Made by a program: the position numbers and the translations under genes. This document shows, piece after piece, positions 21,900 through 30,241 of a DNA stretch of 32,428 bases; position 1 is the stretch's first letter; the number at the start of each line of letters is the position of its first letter. Source of the DNA: CAZQEZ01 sp964592475 (GTDB lineage: Bacteria > Bacteroidota > Bacteroidia > Cytophagales > Cyclobacteriaceae); the NCBI GenBank assembly GCA_964592475.1, contig CAZQEZ010000043.1, forward strand, positions 1 through 32,428. Reading direction: 5' to 3'. The notes below the pieces were generated by a model. It was not told where the DNA came from, searched no databases, and was given only the letters and a program-made list of their open reading frames with translations.

Positions 21900-22389
21900 T
21901 ACCGAAGTACAAGAAATACATTTCCTTTACCCGTCTAATCTTTTTAGCTCTCGTAAAGAAGCTAAAGTAAAGACGGTGCTGGGTTCTTGTATTGCAGTAT
22001 GCTTATATGACCCTGTGCTAAAAGTAGGAGGGATTAATCATTTTATGCTTCCACTTTGGAATGGCGAAGGATTACCCACGCCCAAATATGGCAACATTGC
22101 CATTGAAAAGTTGCTGGAAAAAATGATTGAAATGGGAAGCATAAAGAGGAATATTATTGCCAAAGTGTTTGGTGGTGCAGAAAGCTTAGAAAATACAAGT
22201 AACAGCTTCAAAATTGGTTCACGTAATGCTCAACTTGCTGCTGATATGCTGCAAGAGCACCGCATCAGAGTTGTAGGGCAAAGCACCGGTGGTAATCAAG
22301 GACGCAACATTTTGTTCAATACCTCCACAGGTGAAGTTTTATTGCGTTTTATTAAGAAAAATGTAGTACAGCAAGTAAAGAAAAACTAG
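21880..22389 (+). CDS. cheD: chemoreceptor glutamine deamidase CheD
   Basis: CheD deamidates receptor glutamines and interacts with CheC-type phosphatases in other bacteria. The frame is open from 21841; the ATG at 21880 (MQKKSFNTEVQE) gives 169 residues and matches CheD length, while 21865 is also possible. The catalytic set is in place: Thr32 and Cys37 in KTVLGSCIAVCLYDP, and His54 in GGINHFMLP. Later motifs are KVFGGAESL, GSRNAQLAADML and the GGNQGRNILFNTSTGEV ending. It overlaps the kinase-like gene by about 20 bases and precedes cheB by one base. No cheC is seen in the window. Confidence 0.93.
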   Translation: MQKKSFNTEVQEIHFLYPSNLFSSRKEAKVKTVLGSCIAVCLYDPVLKVGGINHFMLPLWNGEGLPTPKYGNIAIEKLLEKMIEMGSIKRNIIAKVFGGAESLENTSNSFKIGSRNAQLAADMLQEHRIRVVGQSTGGNQGRNILFNTSTGEVLLRFIKKNVVQQVKKN

Positions 22390-22390
22390 C

Positions 22391-23461
22391 ATGAGTAGCA
22401 ATAAAATTAAAGTCTTAATTGTCGACGATTCGGCTGTTGTAAGGCAAGCACTTACCCAAATATTCAACAGCAGTAGTAAGCTTGAAGTAATAGGTACCGC
22501 ATCCGATCCTTATATAGCTGCTTCTAAAATTAAAAGCATTGTGCCCGATGTAATTACACTCGATGTAGAAATGCCCCGCATGGATGGTATTACATTTTTG
22601 AAAAAAATCATGTCTCAACATCCTATTCCTGTGGTAATAATTTCCAGTTTAACGGCCAAAGGAACAGAAACCAGTTTAAAAGCGCTTGAATACGGTGCTA
22701 TAGATATTATTACAAAACCACAACTGCGCACCAAGGAGTTTTTCGAGGAATCGCGAATAAAAATAATTGATGTTGTAAAAGCGGCTGCACATGCTCGTAC
22801 CAAGCGTAAGACAAAATTTGAAACGGTAGCCAAATTATCTGCTGACGCGGTTATTAAAAATACAGGCTACTCACGAAGCATGATCAAAACTACCGAAAAA
22901 GTAGTTGCCATAGGTGCTTCTACCGGTGGTACTGAAGCTATTCGAGAATTGCTCACGGTTTTGCCACTGGATTGTCCCGGTATAGTAATTGTACAGCACA
23001 TGCCTGAGCTTTTTACCAAATCATTTGCCAGTCGGCTCAATGAAATATGCCCTATTACAGTGAAAGAGGCCGAAAATGGAGACAGCATTATCAGGGGAAG
23101 GGCTTTGATAGCACCAGGAAACAAACACCTGCTAATTAATAGAAGTGGTGCCCGCTATTATGTAGAAGTGAAAGATGGGGAACTCGTAAATCGCCACCGG
23201 CCCTCAGTAGATGTATTGTTCCGGTCAGTTTCGCGTTTTGCCGGACCTAATGCCATTGGAGTAATATTAACTGGCATGGGAGATGATGGTGCACGTGGGC
23301 TGCTGGAAATGAAAGAAGCCGGTGCTGCTACCATCGCTCAAGATGAAAAATCGTGTGTTGTGTTTGGCATGCCCCGGGAGGCCATCAAGTTAGAAGCTGC
23401 CGATAAAATAATGCCACTGGATCAGATTTCGGGGGCATTTTTGCGATTAGCCGCTACTTGA
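22391..23461 (+). CDS. cheB: chemotaxis methylesterase CheB
   Basis: CheB removes methyl groups from receptors when phosphorylated by CheA. The 356-residue protein has an N-terminal receiver with the acidic VDD at 11-13 and phosphoacceptor Asp58 in ITLDVEMPRMDG, a linker from about 130 to 165, and a catalytic domain with the nucleophile Ser in GASTGGTEAI, His in VQHMPELFT and Asp in TGMGDDGARG. It is the last gene of the operon; the following 146 bases contain no strong hairpin before the convergent transporter gene. All catalytic residues are present, so the adaptation branch should be functional. Confidence 0.97.
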   Translation: MSSNKIKVLIVDDSAVVRQALTQIFNSSSKLEVIGTASDPYIAASKIKSIVPDVITLDVEMPRMDGITFLKKIMSQHPIPVVIISSLTAKGTETSLKALEYGAIDIITKPQLRTKEFFEESRIKIIDVVKAAAHARTKRKTKFETVAKLSADAVIKNTGYSRSMIKTTEKVVAIGASTGGTEAIRELLTVLPLDCPGIVIVQHMPELFTKSFASRLNEICPITVKEAENGDSIIRGRALIAPGNKHLLINRSGARYYVEVKDGELVNRHRPSVDVLFRSVSRFAGPNAIGVILTGMGDDGARGLLEMKEAGAATIAQDEKSCVVFGMPREAIKLEAADKIMPLDQISGAFLRLAAT

Positions 23462-23607
23462 TTAGTTGTGGTTAAAAGCCTTACCAAAAAGAAAAATATA
23501 GATTATTTCTTACCCTTATAGTCAAAATATAGGATATACCCACATCAATAGAAAAGTCGAATTTTGCGAAAATCTAATGAGCCTTATTCTTTCCATCCTT
23601 CAGCATA

Positions 23608-24420
23608 TTATTTCCCCGCTATTTTTAATATTCTAAATGCTCCTCTTATCACCACCAGAAATATTATACTGCCTATAATAAGATCCGGAAGCCGCGACTC
23701 AAGCCAAAAAACTAGCGTGCCAGCTACTATTACTCCCGTATTCACTACAATATCGTTGGAAGTAAAAATTGCACTTGCCTGCATGTGGGCTTCTTTGCTT
23801 TTATTTTGTTGAATTAAATAAAGTGAAATTACGTTGGCCAATAATGCGAAAATTGAGATCACGATCATAATTTCAAATTCAGGCATTTCAGCCACACCAA
23901 AAAAGCGGCGCATTACTTCTACAAAACCTATCAAAGCCAGGCTCATTTGAAAATATCCGCTTATTTTGGCTACTTGCTGCTTTCGCTGCATGGCATGCCC
24001 TACTGCTAGCAAGCTCAACCCATACACAATAGCATCGGCCAGCATATCAAGACTATCGGCTACTAATCCCATGGAACTAGCTAGCCAACCACTTATCATT
24101 TCTACCAAAAAAAAGGTGAAGTTAATAACCAGCACCCACCATAGTATTTTTCTTTCTTTGCTTGCATCTGCTTCTGCCGGCAGGGTGGCTTCTTCGCTAG
24201 AGAGGTATTCATCTCCCAGCTTCAATTGATGAAGGTTTTTACTTATTTCCTGATGACTTTGATCGTGAAATATCTCCAGTTTTCGATTGGGGATGTCAAA
24301 TTGAAGGAGTTTTACCTGATGCAGTGGCTGTAATTTCATTCTGATCATCTGTTCTTCGGAAGGGCAATCCATTTGGCTTACCCGGTAGGTGCTTTTATTT
24401 ATTTTTATGTTTTTAGCCAT
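23608..24420 (-). CDS. CDF-like cation transporter with degenerate HMA-type N-terminus
   Basis: Start ATG 24420 is preferred over the upstream in-frame ATG at 24438, giving 270 residues. The N-terminus resembles a heavy-metal-associated domain, but its metal site reads MDCPSEEQ, so only the first Cys remains. Residues about 85-270 carry five or six membrane helices of the cation diffusion facilitator type: GLVADSLDMLADAIVYG in helix 2, and in helix 5 IFTSNDIVVN, where Phe replaces the His of the usual HxxxD zinc site. This looks like a divergent subfamily; the metal is unknown. The ATG overlaps the stop of the upstream gene by 8 bases. Confidence 0.8.
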   Translation of the reverse strand: MAKNIKINKSTYRVSQMDCPSEEQMIRMKLQPLHQVKLLQFDIPNRKLEIFHDQSHQEISKNLHQLKLGDEYLSSEEATLPAEADASKERKILWWVLVINFTFFLVEMISGWLASSMGLVADSLDMLADAIVYGLSLLAVGHAMQRKQQVAKISGYFQMSLALIGFVEVMRRFFGVAEMPEFEIMIVISIFALLANVISLYLIQQNKSKEAHMQASAIFTSNDIVVNTGVIVAGTLVFWLESRLPDLIIGSIIFLVVIRGAFRILKIAGK

Positions 24421-25423
24421 ATTTTTTAGCCAGTACATCCATAAATTCTGCTACTTCTTCCGATTCCATATCCCACTGTTGTTGCTTTACATGGTTTTGT
24501 TGGAGATAATTAAGTGCCTCATTCATCGATTGACAATTGTCTACTTTTTCAAGCGCTTGATTGTACGTATTTGCATCCCCGGCAAACAGTTCATTGATAA
24601 ACATAAACCGCTGATTGATAGAAATATGGTTTTTGATGTTTTCGATTTTTCTTTTTTGCAACACTTCTGCAAGCGATTCTTTTTGCTGAGTAGTAAATCG
24701 ATCGTTCAGTGTTGCCGGAGCACCATTTTTATTTTCTTGGTTGGGTTTTGATTGTCCTTCATCTGGTGAAATAGCCGACTTGTTAGTATTTTTTTTCTGC
24801 TGGTAAATATAATCCGTTTGCAGAGGCTTTATTCGCGAAAGCTGCTGTTGAAATGGTTCAAAATCCTCCGGCAATTCTGAAGTATTAGCCAGAATATCAT
24901 TTAAAATCTTAAGACCCTCTTCATTATCAATTACCTCTTTGCTTTTATTATCAAATTGGTTTATAAAAGCTTCCATCAAGTTATTATTCACCTTTATATA
25001 TTTAGCTACTTCTTTTAATTCATTCAAGTTTACTTTTGCTTTTCGGGTAAACTCTTGTTGATAAAAATCGTACGGCGAAAATATTAAAAGTAAAGCATCT
25101 TGTACCGCTTTTGCCAAAAGTGAAGTAAAGTTTTCCTGGTCTACACTTATATTCCGGCTCAGCACGTTCATAAACTCTTTCATCACTATTTTTACTTCCG
25201 GTGCCTGATAATTAAAATAAGGGCTTTTTAACCTACTCATTTCATCTTTCCATTGCTGAAAAATTATTTTAATGGTAAATAAATTTATCTGAGCCACCGG
25301 TGTCAGGTTCAGCATCTCTCGGCCATCGATCGTGCTTTTACCAGCAAAAAAATTATTGCTTACTTCTTTGGCAAAATCCCTACTATAATCAGAAATATAT
25401 TGGTAATTGATATTGGTTTCCAT
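24413..25423 (-). CDS. unrecognised 336-residue protein coupled to the transporter
   Basis: The product is soluble and almost wholly helical, with no signal peptide or membrane span. The N-terminal half (DFAKEVSNNFFAGKSTIDGR, then EMLNLTPVAQINLFTIKIIF) is followed by a disordered Gln/Lys/Asn-rich linker (around residues 205-240) and a compact helical end with RFTTQQKESLAEVLQKRKIE and QRFMFINELFAGDANTYNQA. The C-terminal FINELFAGDxxxYNxAL segment is reminiscent of conserved Bacteroidota proteins of unknown function. It overlaps the CDF-like gene by 8 bases. It also starts beside a candidate divergent promoter, so it probably heads that unit. Confidence 0.8.
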   Translation of the reverse strand: METNINYQYISDYSRDFAKEVSNNFFAGKSTIDGREMLNLTPVAQINLFTIKIIFQQWKDEMSRLKSPYFNYQAPEVKIVMKEFMNVLSRNISVDQENFTSLLAKAVQDALLLIFSPYDFYQQEFTRKAKVNLNELKEVAKYIKVNNNLMEAFINQFDNKSKEVIDNEEGLKILNDILANTSELPEDFEPFQQQLSRIKPLQTDYIYQQKKNTNKSAISPDEGQSKPNQENKNGAPATLNDRFTTQQKESLAEVLQKRKIENIKNHISINQRFMFINELFAGDANTYNQALEKVDNCQSMNEALNYLQQNHVKQQQWDMESEEVAEFMDVLAKKYG

Positions 25424-25431
25424 GTCTATCT

Positions 25432-25447
25432 TATCTTTGCAAAATTA
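25432..25447. promoter_or_regulatory. abutting divergent -7 boxes between the 336-residue gene and tdk
   Basis: TATCTTTG (25432-25439, plus) is immediately followed by CAAAATTA (25440-25447), whose complement TAATTTTG is a second TAnnTTTG box pointing the other way. The minus box lies 16 bases from the ATG at 25423; the plus box lies about 145 bases before the tdk ATG. Clear -33 boxes are not seen for either direction, so each assignment is tentative. Confidence 0.4.
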
Positions 25448-25590
25448 AAAATATATGGGAGTTGTAAAATGTTTTACCGATTAAAAACTTTTATTGTTAC
25501 TTTAAGTATTACTACCTTCAATTCAACGTTGACTTGGGGTATCTGGTATTAATATTAATGGCTATTGCTTTGTAAAGGCAGAATTATTAA

Positions 25591-26190
25591 ATGTTTGTAG
25601 AACCACATATCAGGAAATTTAAAAATGAAATTGGCCAGGGGTGGATTGAGGTAATTTGTGGCCCCATGTTTTCTGGCAAAACAGAAGAACTTATCCGCCG
25701 CCTCAATCGGGCCATAATAGCCGGACAGCGAGTAGAAATATTTAAACCCGAAATTGATAAGCGTTACGATTTAGTTAATGTAGTATCACATAATCAAAAT
25801 CAAATACGTTCTACACCTGTTAATTTTGCCAATGAGATATTATTGCCAGCCAGTGATAGCGAAGTAGTGGGCATTGACGAAGCTCAGTTTTTTGATGATG
25901 AAATAATAAACGTGGCCAAAATGCTGGCTAATAAAGGTAAAAGGGTAGTTGTAGCCGGTCTGGATTTGGATTCTAAAGCAAAACCTTTTGGCAAAATGCC
26001 CGAAATGTTAGCATATGCTGAATACGTTACCAAGCTGCATGCTATCTGTGTAAAATGTGGTGCCTTAGCTTCACGGTCTTATCGACATGCCGATGATAGT
26101 AATCCGGTGATGGTAGGTGCCAAAGATATGTATGAGCCAAGATGTAGACGCTGCTATAACTCAGGAAAAGATGCAAAGAAAGTTATTTAG
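25591..26190 (+). CDS. tdk: thymidine kinase, type II
   Basis: Thymidine kinase phosphorylates thymidine in the salvage route to dTTP. The 199-residue protein is of normal length with the type II layout: P-loop CGPMFSGKTEEL at about 23-34, DEAQFF with the catalytic Glu near 97, the lasso region after VAGLDLDSKAKPFGKMPEML, and a zinc site CVKCG plus CRRC. It overlaps the start of the PorZ-like gene by 20 bases. Start ATG 25591 gives an N-terminal extension of about 15 residues before the first strand. Confidence 0.96.
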   Translation: MFVEPHIRKFKNEIGQGWIEVICGPMFSGKTEELIRRLNRAIIAGQRVEIFKPEIDKRYDLVNVVSHNQNQIRSTPVNFANEILLPASDSEVVGIDEAQFFDDEIINVAKMLANKGKRVVVAGLDLDSKAKPFGKMPEMLAYAEYVTKLHAICVKCGALASRSYRHADDSNPVMVGAKDMYEPRCRRCYNSGKDAKKVI

Positions 26191-28399
26191 TTATATTCTC
26201 CTATTCATAGCTTGGCATGCCAATGCTCAACCCAATATTCCACTCGAAGGGTGGCAAACACATCTCAACTATTCGCAAGCCAAAAGATTAACCCTTGCAC
26301 AACAAAAGGTGTATGTTGCCACTGACAATAGCCTTTTTTATTTTGATAAAGAAGATAATAGCTTACGCAAATTGTCTACCATTGACGGACTAAGTGAAAT
26401 TTCCATTAGCGCACTGGGCTACAATGCTAATAATAATATTGTAATCATTGGCTATCGCAATGGCAACATTGATCTAATACACGAAAATACTATTATAAAC
26501 CTGCCAGCAATAAAAGAGGCTAGTATTAGCGGCACAAAAACGATTAATCATATTGCCACACTTCAAAACGAGGCTTATTTATCTACAAATTTTGGTGTTG
26601 TGGTACTTAATTTGTCTGCTCTGGAGGTAAAGGAAACCTTGTATCCAGGAGATGAGGGGGCATCATTGGAAATAAAACAATCGGTTATTGATAATGATAG
26701 TATTTATCTGCTTACTTCCCAACAGCTTTTAACAGCTTCTTTGACTGATGGGTCTAATTTGCAAGACTTTCGTAACTGGCAGAGAAAAAACTTGCCTGCC
26801 GGAGAAAAAGTAGCTATCGTTTCCTGGATAGATGAGGTGATTTTAGCAACTGATGATAAAATCTGGCGGCAAAATGGAAGCAGCTGGGATGAAATACTTT
26901 TAACTTTTGAAAACTCAATCAGGAATTTAACGGTAGCTAGTGGTAATTTGGTGGTAGTTACCTCGAGTAATGTTATTAACAGCACTCCTGCATTGCAAAC
27001 AAATGTGCTTACGGACAAATCCTTGGTTTCTCCCTGGCAAGCAGTATTCGAAAATGGGGTTTGGTGGATTGCTGATGAAAAAAATGGCTTGGTAAATAAT
27101 TTCGAACAAACCTGGCAGGGGATATTTCCTTCAGGTCCGGCCAATAATAATGTAGCGCAATTATTTACTACTCCAAATCGAATATTCGCATTACCTGCCG
27201 CCAAAAACGAAAATAATGAACCTCTTAATAAATCCGCTCAATTTTCACTTTACAAAAATAACCAATGGGAAACATATAATGAGGAACAGTTGCCCCCTGT
27301 AAAAGACTTAAGTGCAGTTGTATATGATCCAATTAATAACTTAACCTGGCTAGCTAGTTACGGCGATGGTTTGCTACAATGGGATGATAACAATTTTCAA
27401 CAAATCAACAATCAAACTCCTGGAAGTCCATTAACTATTTTTAATGAAGGTGAAATATGGATCAGCGATTTGGCCATGGGTAATCAGGAAGATTTATGGA
27501 TTAGCATTTACGACGCTATACCACCGCTACATAAAATAGTAGTAGATGGTAGTGGTGAAAGCTACTTGCCAGGTAGTCGTGCTAATTTTGCCAAAAAAAT
27601 CATCAGATATGGAAATGGAGACATTTGGATGGCAATAGCAGGCCAAAACGGAGGGGGCATCTTTGTGTATAATCCTGATAATCAACAGAGTAGAATACTA
27701 ACCAATGGTGTTGGAAATGGTGGATTACCTGGTAATATTGTAAATGATATTAAATTGGATCGGGATGGTTTTATTTGGATAGGAACTAACGAAGGAGTAG
27801 CTTATTTTCCAAATCCTTTTTTGGCACTTGCCAACCAGTCCATTGATGCAATTACTCCTATTTTTAACCAAAGGCGCTTGCTTTCTTCTGAGGTTATCAC
27901 GGCCTTGGCTATTGATGCCGGCAATCGAAAATGGATTGGCACCAACAATGGTATTTGGCTATTTGGCCCGGGGGGTGAAGAGTTATTTTATAATTTTAAT
28001 ACGGAAAACAGCCCTTTGTTGAGCAATGTAATTTTAGATATTGAGGTACTTGATGAAACGGGTGAGGTATTTGTGGCTACAAGCGAAGGTACAATTTCAT
28101 TTAGGAGCACTGCTACCGAGTCTCGCGGCAATTATGAATCAGTCAAGATTTTTCCTAACCCGGTGAGTGCTGATTTTCAAGGATTAGTGGCCATTGAAGG
28201 TTTGGTAAACAATACTGTGGTGAAAATAACTACTATTAGCGGTCAATTGATAAAAGAAGTGAATTCATTTGGTGGCATGGCTACTTGGGATGTAACCGAC
28301 TACAACAATCGACGAGTAAGTACCGGTATTTATCTGGTAATGATTGCGGATGAAGATGGAGATCAGGATATGGTAGGTAAAATTGCAGTAGTAGAGTAA
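26171..28399 (+). CDS. porZ: PorZ-like type IX secretion component
   Basis: ATG 26171 begins a signal peptide (MQRKLFSYILLFIAWHANA), preferred to an ATG at 26117 inside tdk; the product has 742 residues. The PorZ hallmarks are IPLEGWQTHLNYSQAKRLTL and VYVATDNSLFYFDKEDNSLR, then two seven-bladed propellers with repeated WIGTN-type blades (FIWIGTNEGVAYFPNP, RKWIGTNNGIWLFGPGG) and a C-terminal type IX sorting-like domain (VKIFPNPVSADFQG, then GIYLVMIADEDG). In Porphyromonas PorZ sits on the cell surface with PorU, PorV and PorQ and supplies A-LPS for cargo attachment. Its presence supports a working type IX system in this organism. It abuts recO by a one-base overlap. Confidence 0.9.
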   Translation: MQRKLFSYILLFIAWHANAQPNIPLEGWQTHLNYSQAKRLTLAQQKVYVATDNSLFYFDKEDNSLRKLSTIDGLSEISISALGYNANNNIVIIGYRNGNIDLIHENTIINLPAIKEASISGTKTINHIATLQNEAYLSTNFGVVVLNLSALEVKETLYPGDEGASLEIKQSVIDNDSIYLLTSQQLLTASLTDGSNLQDFRNWQRKNLPAGEKVAIVSWIDEVILATDDKIWRQNGSSWDEILLTFENSIRNLTVASGNLVVVTSSNVINSTPALQTNVLTDKSLVSPWQAVFENGVWWIADEKNGLVNNFEQTWQGIFPSGPANNNVAQLFTTPNRIFALPAAKNENNEPLNKSAQFSLYKNNQWETYNEEQLPPVKDLSAVVYDPINNLTWLASYGDGLLQWDDNNFQQINNQTPGSPLTIFNEGEIWISDLAMGNQEDLWISIYDAIPPLHKIVVDGSGESYLPGSRANFAKKIIRYGNGDIWMAIAGQNGGGIFVYNPDNQQSRILTNGVGNGGLPGNIVNDIKLDRDGFIWIGTNEGVAYFPNPFLALANQSIDAITPIFNQRRLLSSEVITALAIDAGNRKWIGTNNGIWLFGPGGEELFYNFNTENSPLLSNVILDIEVLDETGEVFVATSEGTISFRSTATESRGNYESVKIFPNPVSADFQGLVAIEGLVNNTVVKITTISGQLIKEVNSFGGMATWDVTDYNNRRVSTGIYLVMIADEDGDQDMVGKIAVVE

Positions 28400-29082
28400 T
28401 GTTACATAAAACAGAAGGCATAGTACTTAATTACATCAAATACAAAGACACTTCTATTATTTCAAAAATTTACACCAGGCAGTTTGGCTTACAATCATAT
28501 ATTGTAAATGGTGTTCGAAGCAAAAAAGCAAAATTGAAAATTGCGCTTTTTCAGCCACTTACTTTGCTTGAAATGGTGGTTTATTACAAAAAAACCGCGA
28601 ATCTCAATCGGATAGCTGAACTCAAATGCCCATATCCTCAAAAAAGTCTTGCGCTCGAAATAAAAAAATCAAGTATTGCTATTTTTATTGGTGAAATGCT
28701 CTACAAATTATTAAAAGAAGAAACAGCGGAAGAGGATTTATTTAGTTTTTTATGGCATTCAATACAGGTACTGGAAAATCAGGAAAGAGGATTCAGTAAT
28801 TTTCATTTACAGTTTTTGCTAAAACTTGCTCGTTACCTGGGTTTTCAGCCAAGTAGCGGGTCCGACATTTTTAGGCAAATAAGTGGCCCTGATGATTCAT
28901 TGGTTACTCAGGAAATTGAAGATTTAACTTATTTAATAAGTAATGACTTTGATCATGACTTATCTTTATCGGCAAATAATCGCAACCACCTGCTGCAAGT
29001 AATCTTAAAGTATTATCATTACCATATTGATACATTGGGCGAAATAAAGTCAATACAAATTTTAAAAGAGGTGCTTGGCTAG
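28399..29082 (+). CDS. recO: DNA repair protein RecO
   Basis: RecO anneals single strands and helps RecR load RecA at gaps. The 227-residue product starts with the OB fold (LHKTEGIVLNYIKYKDTSII, TRQFGLQSYIVNGVRSKKAK) and continues with the helical domain (IKKSSIAIFIGEMLYKLLKE, LHSIQVLENQERGFSNFHLQ region). The zinc finger found in some RecO proteins is absent, as is common in Bacteroidota. The start codon shares one base with the porZ stop (TAATG). The following 108 bases contain no clear hairpin before a convergent gene. Confidence 0.93.
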   Translation: MLHKTEGIVLNYIKYKDTSIISKIYTRQFGLQSYIVNGVRSKKAKLKIALFQPLTLLEMVVYYKKTANLNRIAELKCPYPQKSLALEIKKSSIAIFIGEMLYKLLKEETAEEDLFSFLWHSIQVLENQERGFSNFHLQFLLKLARYLGFQPSSGSDIFRQISGPDDSLVTQEIEDLTYLISNDFDHDLSLSANNRNHLLQVILKYYHYHIDTLGEIKSIQILKEVLG

Positions 29083-29190
29083 TATTATCTCCTCAATTAG
29101 ATTGGCTTCTTATTACCAGGTAAGGATAGTTTACATCTGAATGTAATAAAAAATAAAGCCATTCTCAAGAATAATTTATTTTGGCTAATG

Positions 29191-29745
29191 CTACCGTGAA
29201 AACAATTTTACTCTTACTGCTTGAGACTTATTGAAAGCATAAGATAGGCCTTTATTTACATAGGCATCTTCAGGTTTCGCGGTAAAAAAGGAAGATGAAT
29301 TAGGTACTTTTAATGACCAGGTAGCAGAAGTATGCATTTTGCCTGGTAAGATCAACGACATGTGGCCCAAACCATCTGAGTCAATAAAAAGAGCTACTAC
29401 AGCTTTGCCATCATTAGCATTGGCTTGCGCTTTATTCAATACTTCCTGGTCGAAAATACCACCCAGTTCTGTCCATTGAGAATTACTTGCTAAGTAATCT
29501 GACATTTCTTCTACAAGCATATATCTACCTTTCTGGCTGTTATAAAAATCATTTATATTGTATACTTTTTTCAATGACTCTCCTAAAAATTTATTACAGG
29601 GATTTATACCATTAATAGGAGTGTTATTACACGATTTAAATTCAGCTAAAGCAGCATTTAAATCTTTTTGCCAATTTTTGTTAAGATTTTGAGCGTGTGC
29701 AAAACTTGTCAAAACGCTCATTAGAATGATTATGGATGATTTCAT
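29191..29745 (-). CDS. secreted cysteine peptidase/amidase-like protein
   Basis: The 184-residue protein begins with a signal peptide ending AHA-Q. The mature part has INPCNKFLGESL (Cys50), GHMSLILPG (His128) and a closing LSYAFNKSQAVRVKLFSR. A Cys at the head of a helix followed at a distance by a strand with GHxSLILPG is the pattern of NlpC/P60- and CHAP-type papain-like enzymes, which cut cell-wall peptides or amides. That is inferred from motif order; no family match was run. It lies alone, convergent with recO and divergent from the small ORF at 29836. A peptidoglycan-directed role in the periplasm or outside is plausible. Confidence 0.65.
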   Translation of the reverse strand: MKSSIIILMSVLTSFAHAQNLNKNWQKDLNAALAEFKSCNNTPINGINPCNKFLGESLKKVYNINDFYNSQKGRYMLVEEMSDYLASNSQWTELGGIFDQEVLNKAQANANDGKAVVALFIDSDGLGHMSLILPGKMHTSATWSLKVPNSSSFFTAKPEDAYVNKGLSYAFNKSQAVRVKLFSR

Positions 29746-29835
29746 AGATATAATTTGGTTTGTTTTTTAGTAAAGTAAAGTAATGATAAAAAATTAAGGT
29801 AGACCAATTTTAATACTCATTTAATATTACATAGA

Positions 29836-30048
29836 ATGGAAAATTTTTACTTTGGTTGTGAAACAAATGAAAGTGGGGAATTTCATGTTACCACTGTAGA
29901 AAATTCTCCACAATTAATTGCCCATTTGAATAAGGATCACTTATTAAAGGCTTTAAAATTGGTTGGCATGGTATTAGCCAATATAATATTGAAATCATTT
30001 TTTCTGACATACAATTATCATTTTTTAAATAAAGTTAGGATTTCGTAG
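29836..30048 (+). CDS. small hypothetical protein
   Basis: The ORF encodes 70 residues: a polar N-terminus (ENFYFGCETNESGEFHV), an LNKDHLLKALKLVGMV stretch, and a hydrophobic segment around residues 42-57. Start codon and composition look plausible, and a hairpin terminator follows at 30110-30142. There is no recognised family. It could be a remnant of a longer gene, since the C-terminal end looks abrupt. Confidence 0.45.
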   Translation: MENFYFGCETNESGEFHVTTVENSPQLIAHLNKDHLLKALKLVGMVLANIILKSFFLTYNYHFLNKVRIS

Positions 30049-30108
30049 TCGTTAGGCTATTTTTACTGGATTTAAATATTTTTTTCAATCGGCTATTACC
30101 AGAGCTTA

Positions 30109-30142
30109 AAAAGGCTGCTAAGTTTGCAGCCTTTCATTTTTT
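30109..30142. terminator. intrinsic terminator, usable in both directions
   Basis: AAAGGCTGC (30110-30118) pairs with GCAGCCTTT (30126-30134) around a 7-base loop. A T-rich tail follows on the plus strand (30132-30142) and the A-run before the stem gives a T-run on the minus strand. It lies between the small ORF and the large minus-strand secreted-protein gene. Confidence 0.85.
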
Positions 30143-30205
30143 ATCATTATTTACAATAAATCCAACATTATCCGATAAGATAAAAATATCAAATAAATAT
30201 TTCCA

Positions 30206-30233
30206 CCAGTCAGGTTTTAACACTGCCTGATGG
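30206..30233 (-). terminator. hairpin after the large secreted-protein gene
   Basis: On the plus strand CCA-G-TCAGG (30206-30214) pairs with CCTGATGG (30226-30233) with one bulged G. It sits 9 bases beyond the stop of the minus-strand gene, but lacks a clean T-run, so it may be an RNA-stabilising hairpin with termination at 30110-30134. Confidence 0.4.
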
Positions 30234-30241
30234 ATAATTCA

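Noticed and set aside
24389..24751. Plus-strand ORF with hydrophobic stretches opposite the transporter pair
   Set aside because: Hydrophobicity is a by-product of the AT-rich complement of a coding gene.
26704..27204. 166-codon reverse ORF inside the PorZ-like gene
   Set aside because: It lies wholly within a well-supported gene and has no recognisable features.
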